Positions 45,901 through 57,335 of a stretch of 64,000 nucleotides of DNA are shown piece after piece. The stretch covers positions 83,086,001-83,150,000 of the forward strand of contig NC_134013.1 of NCBI RefSeq assembly GCF_040712315.1. The letters run 5' to 3'. The notes below the pieces were generated by a model. The model was not told the DNA's origin. It saw only the letters and a list, made by a program, of their open reading frames with translations, and did no database searches. Position numbers and translations under genes: made by a program. This DNA is from Castanea sativa (lineage: Eukaryota; Streptophyta; Magnoliopsida; Fagales; Fagaceae). Positions within the stretch are counted from its first letter, which is position 1. Every line of letters begins with the position of its first letter.

Positions 45901-46235
45901 AATGCAGAGTTGGGAACTGTCTTTTTTCTTCCATTCTAATATCATGATTACCATTTCTTGCGTATGCACCTGACTTAGTGGCAACCTGATTTCCTTCATG
46001 CAATATACTTTTATAGACCAAAATTGTACTGCAATTTGTATTTATGCAATCAAAGCAACAATGTGTCAACATAGCTATTCTTTTGCTTTTCTGTTTTGTG
46101 GTGTAGTTTATACCATGTCATAATCGTCTTCTGCTGTAAGTGCTGATTGACACCACCAAATAATGCAGATTAACTGAGATGAACAGCAAAGAATACTTAG
46201 AGCAGCATGCCGATATGTTTTTAGCTGGGAAGTAG
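39943..46235 (+). CDS. AFG1-like (LACE1-type) mitochondrial ATPase
   Basis: Fourteen coding exons with GT-AG introns and consistent phase: 39943-40165, 40304-40383, 40901-41001, 41133-41255, 41478-41547, 42129-42215, 42353-42418, 42527-42619, 42976-43032, 43144-43272, 43368-43458, 44283-44371, 45576-45769, 46169-46235. They give 489 codons. Walker A is GGVGTGKT (residues 159-166), Walker B LLCLDEF (221-227), and a sensor-like STSNR follows at 254-258. Family stretches include GLYLFGGVGTGKT, VADALILNRLFGQLF, GGLQRDLFLPFIATL and RFVTLVDVMYENKGRL. The N-terminus is rich in Arg/Ser with few acidic residues, fitting a mitochondrial presequence. Yeast Afg1 and human LACE1 act in turnover of respiratory-chain subunits, notably complex IV. 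TTG at 39937 is upstream in frame, but ATG 39943 is the first Met. Introns 11 and 12 hold repeats. Confidence 0.94.
43515..44124. repeat. 280-bp tandem duplication in AFG1 intron 11
   Basis: 43515-43794 and 43795-44124 align over their length (TGATAACTGTCATAAAAAAT and ACACAAAACATACAACTGAA in both). The second copy is longer because of the micro-insertion at 43959-43994. Confidence 0.9.
43959..43994 (-). mobile_element. Ultra-short LINE-tail insertion in AFG1 intron 11
   Basis: Poly-T plus GATAAGAAAACAAAGTTCAG lies between TAGATACATTTT copies (43947-43958 and 43995-44006). The first tandem copy (near 43665) has the site uninterrupted, which confirms an insertion. Confidence 0.85.
44925..44942 (+). 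mobile_element. Ultra-short LINE-tail insertion in AFG1 intron 12
   Basis: ATTTATC plus poly-A between copies of AATTTCTTTCCTCCTATTTT (44905-44924 and 44943-44962), a 20-bp duplication (18 bp if the shared A residues are excluded). Confidence 0.85.
45181..45294. repeat. 57-bp tandem duplication in AFG1 intron 12
   Basis: GGAACCGGCTGTGGACTAAA (45181) and GGAACTGGCTGTGGACTAAA (45238) start two adjacent copies that also share ATGCCACTAAGCACAAACA. Confidence 0.88.
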
Positions 46236-47469
46236 CTCCCATAGGAAGGTGGCAGTGAGGTGCCTTACAGGAATGATATAGAGAAGTATCCGACATCTTA
46301 CAGGCAACATGGGGAAGTATCAGATATCTTCCTAATCTGTTTTACCTTAGTTAATAAAATTGTATCTTTTCATGTAGTGAGGTTCGGCTCTCAGTTTTGG
46401 TGCCAAGAGTAAATAATTTATATCATATCTATCAATTGTATCTTGAATAAAGTGTAATTTATCATTGTAATGTTAATGTTCTGTCTTAATGGGGTGGTTA
46501 CAAAGTTACACCATTGTCACCCAATTTATACTAATAATGCTTTCACTTTTCACTTCACTAGATGCCGAGTCACATAAGATTATCTGTGATATAATCTGGT
46601 TATTGGTTTAGTATCCTTTAGGGTTTTTAGGATAACTCCATCATGGAGTTCTACTTGAATTGAATTTTGTCATATTATTAATAATCTAAACAAATATTGA
46701 TTAGCACTATTTTGATACTATTAGTTTATATTATTACTTATGTAAAAAAAATATTAATTTAAATTATTGATGGCGTGAAAAAATATACACAAAAATAGTT
46801 CTATTCTCTCGTGGTTTCCAAAAGTATTCATCCAACACTTTTGTTTAAATCTCATCTGTACGTTGTGAAATGAGTAAATTAAATCTTACCATGCCATCAG
46901 TAATTTAATTTTATCCAGCTTATCTGTTTAAATGTTATCCATATGGTGTGAAATCGGTAAATTAGATTTTACCATGCTGTCAATATTTTAAATTAATATC
47001 AAAGGGGCTAATATCAATATTTTACCATGCATGAGGCTATAGTTTGGGGCTAGTTATAAACTTTATGATGACTGGCTGGGCCTGGTACTCTCAAAATTGA
47101 TTCTGGTAGTCCTTACTCTTTGGTCATTGCGATGGGAAAGAGATGAGAGTCTCTTGCAACTTGCAAGTCGTGGAGGTCGGGTTAAGTTATTTTTTTAATT
47201 TTTTGCACAAGGGAAGTAAAATTAAATTTGAATAAATTATGCATAATGATGGCATTAAATTATATATTTTGATCGTATGTTGAATTTGGCCCAGTATAGT
47301 CCATGGGTATGGGATTGAGAAGTGAAATTACGATCCTGAGGTGGTAATAAGACATAACCCCGAGTCAGAAATTTGCCAACTCAAACCACTTTCCAAGCCC
47401 CATTATTTGCATCACTCCTTTAATAAGTAGCAATGCATTTATAGCCCAAAGGGGTTCTACTCAAATTAG
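46236..47469. other. AFG1 3' flank and intergenic DNA
   Basis: The 3' UTR probably extends to about 46450 (TTGAATAAAGTG near 46443 is poly-A-signal-like). Near 46865-47000 an imperfect duplication of about 105 bp is visible (GTAAATTAAATCTTACCATG and GTAAATTAGATTTTACCATG). No gene seen. Confidence 0.5.
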
Positions 47470-47662
47470 GAATGTCAAAATCGACCCAAATCCACTTACC
47501 CACTCAAACCCACCCAGTTATTTATTGGGTCAAATAGATATTAACCCAAATGAATTTATAATAATAATAATAATAATTGGATTGAGTTGGTTTTATTAAG
47601 TTAGAAGTAATTGGTTAAATAGATAATAATGAACCCAATCCAAACCCACCCATTTGACAGCC
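47470..47662. mobile_element. MITE with TGTCAAA ends, hAT-like
   Basis: The left end GAATGTCAAAATCGACCC faces the right end CCCATTTGACAGCC as an imperfect inverted repeat. An ATA microsatellite lies inside (about 47560-47577). The target duplication was not resolved. Confidence 0.5.
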
Positions 47663-47766
47663 ATCATATAGAATTGTGTGAATTGTGATTGTGCAGCGAC
47701 CTATTACCAGGCTTGCTTTCTAGGGACAAGTACTCCCAAGCTTTCCATAATCCATCTAGCTCTTCA

Positions 47767-48178
47767 GAGCATTCCCATTGCTAATTGTAAATGGAAAATG
47801 TAGGGAAAATTTAGCATCAAGATTCAAGGCACAAAAAGAGCCCAACAGCTGAACTTGTAAAATCTGAAAATTGCAAATTTTTTTGCAATTATGCTACAAT
47901 ACCATCCTAAATGTAGGATGACACTATAGCACAATTGTAAAAATTATAATATATTTTAATTCCAAAAGATCATTGTAGCAATGTAGCAGCAGCACAAAAA
48001 TTATATATTGTATTATTTTAGTAGGTAATATATATTATTTTAATGAGTAAAACAAGAAAATAAAAGTTAAATGGTTGTGTTATAAAATAAAATGGTATAA
48101 TTGATAAAGTAACTTTTTAAGATGGTAAAATAAAATAGGATGAAAGTTACATATCCGCCTATCCGGATGCAAATGCTC
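47767..48178. mobile_element. PIF/Harbinger-like MITE related to 20166-20949
   Basis: It starts GAGCATTCCCATTG and ends GGATGCAAATGCTC. Flanks are TCA (47764-47766) and TTA (48179-48181), close to the TTA duplication of its relative. It shares GATAAAGTAACTTTTT near the right end with that element. Confidence 0.65.
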
Positions 48179-48181
48179 TTA

Positions 48182-48879
48182 ATCAAGAACAAAGAGAAAA
48201 GTATTGCTATTAATGAATTCAAGGCAGCGTACGAGACCCTTCTCCCAAAGCGAACATGAGAACATCATAATCATAAACCATGAGTCATATATTTAACTCC
48301 ATATTATATAAGGGAAAGTTCAAAAGAAAAAAAAAAAATCTGTTGGATGTATATAAATATTAATAATTAAAAAGAGTATAAATTTTGTAGAAATGAAACG
48401 CATTTACCAATTTAATTAGAATTTATATAGAAACGATCAAACCTAATTTAATCAAAATTTGTTATATTATATAAATGTTCATATCATACTAGTGACATGA
48501 ACAAATTTGAGCCTTACGTGACAACATTAGAAAGAAGAAAAAGCCAACATAAAAAAAAGTTTATATTTTATATATTCAATATAAATAAACCTCATCAAAA
48601 GCAGGAGCTGCCGAGAATATCAACAATAAAGAACTTAAAATACAAGTAATAAACTTATGGTCACTCGCCCATCAGCACCACCACAAATGGACACTGCGTC
48701 ACTTTCTGCTCTTATGAAAGAACCAAAACTATTCCCCAAACTCTATCATTTTATCAACTTTGCAATTTCACTTTTAACACTTGGACCCAGCATAGAAAAC
48801 TACGTACCACAGTGGTATCATTCTATGGCTGCTTCCATTCAACATCGTTGAAGTAATTACATGACCAAATGCGGCCAGA
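48182..48879. other. Intergenic and 3' flank of the TPR gene
   Basis: The minus-strand 3' UTR of the TPR gene probably lies within 48650-48879. The rest is AT-rich with no supported feature. Confidence 0.45.
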
Positions 48880-51800
48880 CTAACGTTGGAACGAAACGGA
48901 ATAAGAACCAGTGTTTGGATCTTTGACTGCCTTGAAGTTGTCAACACTCATCCCGAAGCGGCCCAATAAAGAGTTGCCCATATCTTTCAGCTTTGCTGCT
49001 CAGAAGAACAATGTAATGTAATTAACTTCTGTTGATAATAGTAATAGTAATCATGAAGTGTTCACAAAGATGCTAGTAAAAATTTGCTTAAATTGTCAAT
49101 AATGCAGAAAATACAAGTCTATGAAGCACCCAACATCTGAATGAACATCACAGGATATATCAAACATACAAAATTCAAGTGTCAATGTACTAGAATAAAA
49201 TCATAAACAAGAAATTTCAATAAGGACATAAGTGTATATAAAAAACAACGAATGTTCATAGGCAAGAATATATGTTCAAAACAATTTGGGCAGCTGAAAA
49301 TGTCATGCTACTTTCAATTTCCTTGCTTTGAAAGGTCTTGAGCAGTCTTTTTTTTCCCCCTCTTTATATGGTAAATTACACAAGTACCTAACAGGCCTTG
49401 AATGCATGACCCTCCACCCAATCCTTAAGCAGAGGAAGTGTCATTTGAGTCAAAGAGAAAATATAATGGGAAAGGCCTCCAAAAATGCCTTCTACATATA
49501 CGACATTACTTAGAGCATGCAATAACCCAGATATGATGGGGCCATAAAGGCCGGACGTTCAAATGAGTACATACCTGGTCAAGTCCATTGTTCTAAATAG
49601 TATCAAGAGCAAAATCACGTGCTTGGGTGCTAAGTACCAAGTTTGGACAACCTCATCCATAAAGCCCAATACAAGTGAATGGATATATTAGGACAAAATG
49701 CTAGTTTTTCTTTTTATAGAATTTGACTAATTCCCCTAAAATGAGATTTCCTTTATGATGCCATGGTGTAGTCTCTCTGTTGCAAAATGATGCTATTCGT
49801 TTGCTTAATTAAGTGACTATAGTGTATGAAAAATCTGAAGTTGAAATGCCAATTGTGATATAGTTCAAAGTCAATAGATTGACACATAATTTACGAATAT
49901 TTATTTTACTTATATAAAAAAAAAGGGGAATATTTATGCATAGACTGAAACATGTTTATTGCATAGTTGCTCAATTGACAGTGATATACCAGTCAAAATC
50001 ATATGTTATTTTGGTAATTCTTTTGAACATGGAAGAATAATTTCTTTTGAATTGAGATAAAATGCATTTTTTCTTAATAGAATGATGAGTTAGATGAAGT
50101 TATTTTGAGTCATGAATACACACAAACATACATGGAACAGATTAAGGTTCTTTTGCTTTAATGTATTTTCCCTATATTCTGGTCATCTTATATTGACTAG
50201 TATGAACATCCATTTACCAGAATCATAAAACAGCTCTTTAGAAACATAAGTTGGCAAGTGATGAGGTGACCTTAAAATTAGTCTAATTTGCATGCCCATG
50301 TACCCCTATAATAAGATAAGGTGATGTGAGTAGTCAGAAGAAGCTGTGAGGCCTCAAAGACATTTCTTTCCTCTTTGTGAAAGCTAGGCATGTGTGTGTG
50401 TGAGGCAGAGAGAGAGAGAGAGGGAAGGGTAGATTCTCAAATATCTTGCCCCAAACCCAACTTGGTAGGAAATAGCATTTCAAATAACAGTTTCCAAAAG
50501 GGTTTTTTTTCTTTCTTTCTTTCTTTAAAAAAAAAAGAAAAAAAAGAATCAATCCTCATGTTGCATCCTGTTCTTTTGCCAATGAACTCTAGCTCAACTA
50601 GCACTCCTCCCTCCCTTATAAGTTCTAAGGGGAGGGTGAGGTTTGGGGTTCATGACAGGTGCATGTGTAACTTATCAAAAATAAAGATTTAAAAAAAATA
50701 AATCAATCCTTTCTCAAACTACTAAAGGTGAGAAGACGAGAAAGAAGAAGGCACATAAAAAAATTCACTACGCTTACAAATCATCTCTTCCTTCATCTTT
50801 TCTCGCTTTTCTGCAGCTAACGGCTCCAAGCGGCGAATAGTTTTCCTAGCTTGGTCATTTGAAGGATCCAATTCCAAGATTTTTTTCATATCTAAAAGTA
50901 AATCAGAGAATGATATCAATTACAAAACCCCCCATCATATCAGCATACAGATCTAACGATGCAACATAATCCAGGATATCCAAGGAAACTATTTATTGAA
51001 CAAAAATATAACTGTCTAACTATTATATTAAACCCAAACGTACCAGCAATAGCCTCCTCAAAATGTTCAAGCTTTTCATGGGCCTCTCCTCTTCTAACCA
51101 GAGACTTCATATATGTAGGATTTAGTTCTAATGATTTTGTGCATTCCTTGATTGTTTGATCATATTTTCCCTAAATAAAAATTTAAAAATTTAAGTAAAA
51201 AGTTATAAAATAGAATTCCAGAGAACCTATCAAGATATCAATAGAACAAACAGTCTTAAATTAAAATTCTGTGACTGGTAGGCACATATCTAATTATACC
51301 AAATTTCATACCCATTTGACAGTGTTGAACAGCATGCTTCTATATATGACCTTATCACAAAGATTAGCCTTTGGCCTCTTTCATAATAAAACCAGAGTTC
51401 TCCCTTTTTAGCTTCAGAAGCCAATCCACAATAGATTTTCAAAGAGACATAAATCCATCAAGCATTATCAAAAGATGTTGATAATCATGAATATTCACTA
51501 TTCAGTGTTGGTAAAAGCGTCAAGCACACTTTTTTTTTTTTTTTTAATAAGTAATAAGTTTTATTGATATCAAAAAAGCGTCAAACACACTTAAGCACAT
51601 AAGGCACAAAGAGCAAGCGTGCACTTAATTGAAGCAAAGTGCACAAATTTTCAAATATAATATATTATACCTCTAATAGAAAGATACATAATATATAATA
51701 AAAAAGTTAATAAACTCAAAATAGTAATCTATTTTGCGTATTAGCCATAAAATAGATTGTGCAATTGCACAAAGTTTGTAACTTTTTTTTTTTTTTTTGG

Positions 51801-53973
51801 TTAAGTATGTAAAATATTATTAATATGAAGTTTGCAAGTTCAATTCTACATAAGATATTATTTCAATTTCTTAATTTTTATATAAGTGAATTTGAAAATA
51901 ATTATTAATGGACAATATGATGATAATCTAGTGATAGAAACTTTAAAATAAACATTTATATAATTCTCTTGTGCTTTATAAAAATACATAATTGTGAAAG
52001 CTATGATCAAAAGAATTAAATGGTACTATCAAAATATATTCAAAAGGCAAAGACCAAAAAGTACAAGAAGTCAATAACAGTAAATTATTATTGTTCGTAG
52101 CTTCTAATATATGAACAAATTATTGCTTGTGTAACACACCACCTTTAAATAGTGTTTGTATAAGAAAACGTGTCTATGTCATTTCCTCCAGATCAAGCAT
52201 TTAATTTTAACAATTCATCTTTTTTAGAAGAAAAAAAAAAGGCAGGCTTTGTGCTTCTTCAAAAAGAACTAGAAAAAGAGTGCCTAAGGCACGCGTCAAT
52301 ACACGAGCTTTGCTTCGACCAAGCGAAGTGCTTAGAAATTGGGGCTTAGAGCTTAAAGCAAGCCTAAGCACAATTTAACAACACCGGGCATATTTCTAAA
52401 AGCAATTCACACAAAGTTGACCTCACAAATCAATCAACATATCAGAGAGAGTAGCAATCCGAGGCTCAAGACAAACAGTTATTTGGAAAACTTGGTCCAA
52501 AAACTTAAGCGCAACCCCAACAAGTCTACAATAACACTAAACAAAGTAACTTGAGAAAACTCTACAGAAGGTGTAAAGTGTAATGATCTACAAATGCGAG
52601 TGTCTTCCACGATGAGAAACCATAAAGAGTTTTCTTTAGTAGCAAGGTCAAAACATATATCAGCCGTAGTAAATAAATTATTACTAGCATTAATATGTCC
52701 AACAATGGAAACAGAAATAACTAATAACATGAACATTGTACAAGTACACAACTTTATGTTTTACTGCATAGAATATGTAATTCTAATTTGGGGTTTCTGA
52801 ACAATCAAATGAATATTTTTTTGGTTGATGTATCATTGGAAAGAACAACATACCAGTTTCGTATAACATATTGCGCAATTTGCATGGCATATGGAGCGTA
52901 ATTCTGAAGAGGAAGGCATATCTGGTGCAACTTGTAAAGCAAGCTCATACTGTGAGAGCGCCTCCTCAAACTGCCCATCTCCAAACAACTTATTTCCTTC
53001 CACTTTCGCATCATTTGCTTGCTCTAGGGCTTTTGCATCATTTGCTTGCTCTAAGGCTTTTGCATCATTTGCTTGCTCTAAGGCTTTCGCATCATTTGCT
53101 TGCTCTAAGGCTCTCTGCTTTAAAACAAAAAAATAGAACAAATTCAGGTTTATTTTATTTTTTGGAGATAAGAAAAATGGTGGATGCAGCTAACAAAAAT
53201 CAGATTCCATATTTAGCATTAAATACAGATAAAAAATCAATTCAAGTTAACTTTGGCCTGAAAGAATAATACTAAATACAACACAAATAGAGCCCCTATG
53301 GTTAAAGTAACATATCCCATGAAGATGCTCTCTAATTTATACATTGGGTGTTACAAAGATCAATTTGCTTTTGCTTTTGACTGAAGAAAAGAACAATTTG
53401 ATATATATAAATGATTTCATACTAAAGGTTGCAATTTGAAGATTAAAAATTCTCATAGCACATAAATAGCAACTGATTCTTCAAAATTTGGAAGATTAAC
53501 ACTTTTTTAGAAACCGGTGCTGAAATAGATGATATATAACTTGGCATCATCAAAGATTAAATGTTAATCTAGTGGAAATGATTAATCAGATAAACGAATG
53601 GAATAACGTTAACTGAAAAATTCATTCATAAATTTTTTTAAAAAAAATCGAGATCCATTAGAAAATCAATGAATTAGTGTGCTAGCCAAATAGAATGAAT
53701 AACCTGTTGTTGGAGTGCGTCGTCGTTTTGGGAAGAAGAGTCGGCTTCGTCGTGTTCTTCAGGTTGAGGTTGTGGAGGAACAATCTGGTGGTCCTCTTGT
53801 TGTTGTTGTGCGTTTACGGTGTTGGTTGCATCACCGTCATTGTCATTGTCGTCGTCGCTGGGTAGCTCGCCCTCGCTGGCAGTTTCGAAGCCATCGGAGG
53901 CGTTGTGCGATGTCGATGATGGTGCTGGTTTTGGAGGATTCACGTTGCTCTCTTCCACTTCTATCACCACCAT
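48880..53973 (-). CDS. TTC1/TPR1-like tetratricopeptide repeat protein
   Basis: Five exons on the minus strand: 53973-53704, 53114-52854, 51170-51044, 50891-50778, 48995-48880. Phases match and give 295 codons ending CGT TAG. Exon 1 encodes an acidic, disordered N-terminus rich in Asp, Glu, Gln and Pro. Exon 2 starts with four copies of ALEQANDAK, then the first TPR (VEGNKLFGDGQFEEALSQYE). TPR 2 spans exons 2 and 3 (CHANCAICYTKL, GKYDQTIKECTKSLELNP). TPR 3 spans exons 3 and 4 (KSLVRRGEAHEKLEHFEEAI, KKILELDPSNDQARKTIRRL). The C-terminus (MGNSLLGRFGMSVDNFKAVK, TGSYSVSFQ) is the conserved TTC1 tail. TTC1-type proteins bind Hsp70/Hsp90 or small GTPases in other eukaryotes; the exact partner here is unknown. 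The nearest Arabidopsis gene I recall is At4g30480. Confidence 0.93.
49360..49470 (-). mobile_element. SINE-like repeat in TPR intron 4 (minus-strand gene)
   Basis: TATGGTAAATTACACAAGTA and CTTGAATGCATGACCCTCCA resemble the repeat fragments in the ATG18b introns (10085, 12081, 14945). Limits uncertain. Confidence 0.4.
49905..49927 (+). mobile_element. Ultra-short LINE-tail insertion in the TPR gene
   Basis: TTTACTTATAT plus poly-A and GGG between GAATATTTAT copies (49895-49904 and 49928-49937), a 10-bp duplication. Confidence 0.7.
51532..51573 (-). mobile_element. Short LINE-tail insertion in TPR intron 2
   Basis: Poly-T plus AATAAGTAATAAGTTTTATT and GATATCAA lies between AAAAGCGTCAAGCACACTT (51513-51531) and AAAAGCGTCAAACACACTT (51574-51592), a 19-bp duplication with one mismatch. 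Read in reverse it ends TTATTACTTATT-poly-A, the plant L1 3' end. Confidence 0.85.
53004..53111 (-). repeat. 27-bp coding minisatellite, four copies, in TPR exon 2
   Basis: Four in-frame tandem copies (53111-53085, 53084-53058, 53057-53031, 53030-53004) each encode ALEQANDAK. Differences between copies (GCG/GCA and AGA/AAG-type third-position changes seen as TTC/TTT and AGG/AAG on the plus strand) are silent. It sits at the extreme start of the exon, just after the acceptor. Confidence 0.95.
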
Positions 53974-54081
53974 TTTTTTTTTTAGGGTTTCTCACTTTTC
54001 AGAACAATTTGGGGATTTCGGAAGCTGAAGCTATTGCTAATTGCTATGACTATGAGTATATACAGTTTTTTTTTTTTAATA

Positions 54082-54093
54082 TTTATTTATATA
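54082..54093 (-). promoter_or_regulatory. Possible TATA box of the TPR gene
   Basis: On the minus strand TATATAAATAAA lies about 110 bp upstream of the start codon at 53973, which would allow a 5' UTR of roughly 80 bases. Confidence 0.4.
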
Positions 54094-54855
54094 AAAAATA
54101 TAGTGAGTTTCCAGAAACCTCTTTTTTATTTTATGGAGCTAGCTGTGAATGATGCTATTCGATCTTTTCTCCGCACTCCTCACTTCCTCGCTTTCTTTTG
54201 CCACCGTTTCTCAGTCTCTATCTCTCACCTCTACGGCTTCGAAACGCAACGTTTCGGTATTTTTAATAACATATTTCTTAATATATTTGAATGAATTTAC
54301 ATTTTTGTCTCTCAAATATGAAGTTGTTTTGATTTTGGTCCCTCGGCCTCGGCCAATTTTTAAAGAGTTTTATTATTATTGTTTCAATTTAACCCATTTC
54401 TTTTTTTGTTAAAGAAGTTTTAATCCATTTCTTTCTTTTCCATTACATTTTTTTTTAACGAAATCATTTATTTTACTAACTAATGAGGTTCAATGAACCA
54501 AAATCCAACCAATCACATATTTTAAAAGACAAAAAAAAAAAAAAAAAGAAGCAATTTACGAATGTGGCATTATTGCTAGGTTTGTATGAAAATTGCATGA
54601 ACTTTGTATGCATTTTGGTAAAATATAAAATTATAAGAGAGCATTGCAATTTACGAAAGTTTGTATGAAAATTGCATGAGCTTTGTATGCATGTCACTGG
54701 ATAAAATTAATTATCACACAGTAGTAGCCTGAATTTTTTTTTTTTAAAACGCCTGGGATTTTCTTATATTTTTCAAGAAGAGTTGACTTGTAGTTGTGAT
54801 CTTAATTTAATTTTACCATTCTTCCGCATATAAATTATGTAATTTTCTCAATGCC
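54094..54855. other. Intergenic upstream of the TPR gene
   Basis: The first 200 bases are less AT-rich and may contain promoter elements. A weak poly-T insertion with GCCTG flanks is seen at about 54727-54756. A direct repeat of TGAAAATTGCATGA lies at 54586 and 54664. No gene seen. Confidence 0.4.
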
Positions 54856-54907
54856 TTGGACAGAAGCCAATTTCAAACAGGCCTGTCTGAAATTGGCTTC
54901 TATCCAA
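54856..54907. repeat. 52-bp near-perfect palindrome
   Basis: The arms 54856-54881 and 54882-54907 are reverse complements except at two positions, with no loop. The core arm is AGAAGCCAATTTCAAACAGG. Both mismatches are transitions that would form G:U pairs in one of the transcribed strands. Confidence 0.9.
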
Positions 54908-55963
54908 CCCACATATCTCAATCAGTGTTTCCACTTTCTTCTACCTTCTCTAAAAATAAAAAATAAAAAATAAAAAAACTCTTCCATTAAAAATAATAAT
55001 TCTCACGATGACATAAAACATTAAGAGCAGAAACATGTGTCCCAAAAAATTGCAGCTTACTAGACTACTAGTTACTACAACTGTTTTATTTTTCCATAGA
55101 CAAAATTGGTTCGGATGAATCTTTACTTAGCAACTTCAAAAACTCTTAATGTATATTTTTAATTACATAACCTACTAATGCATGCTCTTTTGTATGACTG
55201 CGTATCTTCCAACCTTATAATCTTTATGTATTTTCAAATAATTAGTATTCTATCGCTCTATTTGTTTCAAAGTAAAATATTTTACATATAAGATATTTTC
55301 AGGCATCTGGTATGCCAAGTAAAAATTTTCAAGCGCAACCCACCAAAATTTGTGGCTCAGCCACCGGAGCCTCTAGTACTGAAGGACTGATTTCAACTTT
55401 TGTTTTAATTTTTTTTTTTAAAAAAAAGCTAAAATAAGTTCCATTCATATCAATTTCAACTATTTTAATTTTTATTTAAGAAATCGGCAATAGTAAATCA
55501 ATTTCTTTTAACTGTTTCAATTTTTTTCCATATAGTTTGCATGAGGAGTAAAAGGTCAAAACGTTTTCTTTTTTTTTTCATACAATTTTATTTTACTAAA
55601 CCCCCTTCAAAATTCTTTGGTTCTTTGTAGATATTTCTCCTATAAGTTGGGTAAACTATCTTCCACGCAACTTCTAATTCATGTGCATCACTTTCTCTTT
55701 TACTGACTCCATCCCTCTTTCATTTAACAAAATAACTTTTCACACATGTATATGAATTAACATAATTTATTTTGGACAAAGTTTAGCTATAAAATTAGTT
55801 GTAGCATAAAACTACAACATTCTTTAAAAAAAATTAACATTACTATATATTTTAAAAATCTAACCATTGAATTACATGTTTTTACATTCTCAAGATACTT
55901 GTAAAATCTTGTGTCAATCGAATATTATTTATTATATGATATATAAGCTTATATTTATGTATA
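54908..55963. other. Intergenic, AT-rich, no gene seen
   Basis: Low-complexity sequence with poly-A/T runs. Nothing else supported. Confidence 0.45.
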
Positions 55964-55993
55964 ACTAGCTTGTAACCCCATGCATATGCATGG
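55964..55993 (-). mobile_element. Possible Helitron 3' terminus
   Basis: On the minus strand the palindrome CCATGCATATGCATGG is followed by GGTTACAAG and CTAGT, then T. A hairpin shortly before CTRRT is the Helitron 3' signature. The other end was not found. Confidence 0.4.
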
Positions 55994-56343
55994 ATACACT
56001 TAAAAATATATAATAAGATGTATAATATAATTCTTATATATATAATTTAAATACTATTTATAGTCATTTATATAATTTGTTAACTCTTTAAAAAAATTTG
56101 TAAGGATATTATTAGGTATAAAATGTAAATTGTCCATTTTTTTTAAATTATTGTGAAGCACTTTTTTTTTACGATTAATTTATTCTAGACTCTTTGGTTT
56201 TGTACTGAATAACTCATTTGAATGAATATTTATGCTGTGGTCCCATATTTGATTCTCAAATTAAGAAATAAAACTCTTTAAAAATAAGTAATTTAGGACA
56301 CATAGCGCAAAATTGGAACTCTAATTTAAGTTTCTCTTAGCTT

Positions 56344-56362
56344 CACCTAATATTATATATAT

Positions 56363-56400
<38 letters not shown>
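56344..56400. repeat. TA-rich microsatellite
   Basis: ATATAT runs, mostly (TA)n with an ACAC interruption. Confidence 0.85.
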
Positions 56401-56401
<1 letters not shown>

Positions 56402-56587
56402 AAACTATAAAAACTTGAAATTTAAACAATTTATTGATGACATAACTATTGATCTTCAATTTTCTAGAAATTTTGCAAGCATGGAGGATATAAGAAGAAA
56501 ATTTAATCCAATGGTAGATTTATCAAAATTCACTCAAATAAAAAAGATATTGAGTAAGGTTGTAACTTTAAGCTATAACCAATTTTG

Positions 56588-56601
56588 TTTTTTTGAGAAA
56601 C
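56588..56601 (-). mobile_element. 14-bp poly-T micro-insertion (copy A)
   Basis: TTTTTTTGAGAAAC between perfect copies of AAGCTATAACCAATTTTG (56570-56587 and 56602-56619). The same insertion is present in copy A' (60202-60216), so it predates the duplication. Confidence 0.85.
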
Positions 56602-56913
56602 AAGCTATAACCAATTTTGTAACTAAAGTTTATCTATATATTTTAAAATAGTTTTTGAGAGGTAGAAAAAAAAAATCACATGTCCAATTATGAAAGATTT
56701 GAAACCTGAGATTTCATTTCCAATTATGGAAGATTTGAAACCTTATCTTATCTTACTTTTACTCTCTTTGCCATTCTCTTTCTCTCTTTTTTTTTTTTTT
56801 TTTTTGAGAACCTTCTATGAAATATTGAAATAGGTAATTTTTAAAATAACAATATCGTGTGGGTGACACGATTAGTTCCATTCTCTTGCCTGAGAAAAAT
56901 TATTTTCCCTTAA

Positions 56914-57335
56914 TGTGGCGTTTGGTACGAGGGAATCCACATTACTCTTGACATCTAGATTCCTAGGAATGTGATTCTTAGGAATGTAGATGATAATCAC
57001 ATTTCTAGGAATGTAGCTATTCCTATATTTGGTTTCATTGGAAATCTCTTAAGATTACTAGGAATGTGAGATGATAATATTTGGTTTATTCCCAAGAATA
57101 TTAAATGAATTAATTATTTTTCTCATTCTATCCTTAGATTTGAATATGAACTACCAAGTCCTTTAAAATTTTTTTTTCCTCTAAATAAATAATGAAAAAC
57201 CAAATATAAATAATTAATTATGACAAATTCATTAAAATTATAGTCTAACATTTCAAAATGACAAATACAATACAAAAATAACTATTTAAATTCTCAAATG
57301 CTTTTATTCTTAATAATAATTTTTAAAAGAGTTAG
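56914..57335. mobile_element. PIF/Harbinger-like MITE, interrupted copy
   Basis: It starts TGTGGCGTTTGGTACGAGGG after TAA and is cut at 57335 by the inverted LTR. The complete relative is 60542-61190. Confidence 0.75.

Larger units (their letters stand above)
56570..57335. repeat. Duplicated target region, copy A (interrupted)
   Basis: 766 bp matching 60184-60905 in the same orientation, with scattered substitutions, poly-T length differences and an indel of about 75 bp (extra text near 56975-57045). It ends GAGTTAG exactly where the inverted LTR begins. It contains a micro-insertion (56588-56601) and the left part of the MITE that is complete in copy A'. Confidence 0.9.

Noticed and set aside
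46108..46296. Minus-strand frame over the last AFG1 exon
   Set aside because: Antisense of exon 14 and the 3' UTR of the AFG1-like gene.
53715..54152. Plus-strand Arg/Val-rich frame of 145 codons
   Set aside because: Antisense shadow of TPR exon 1; its composition reflects Asp/Glu codons read backwards.
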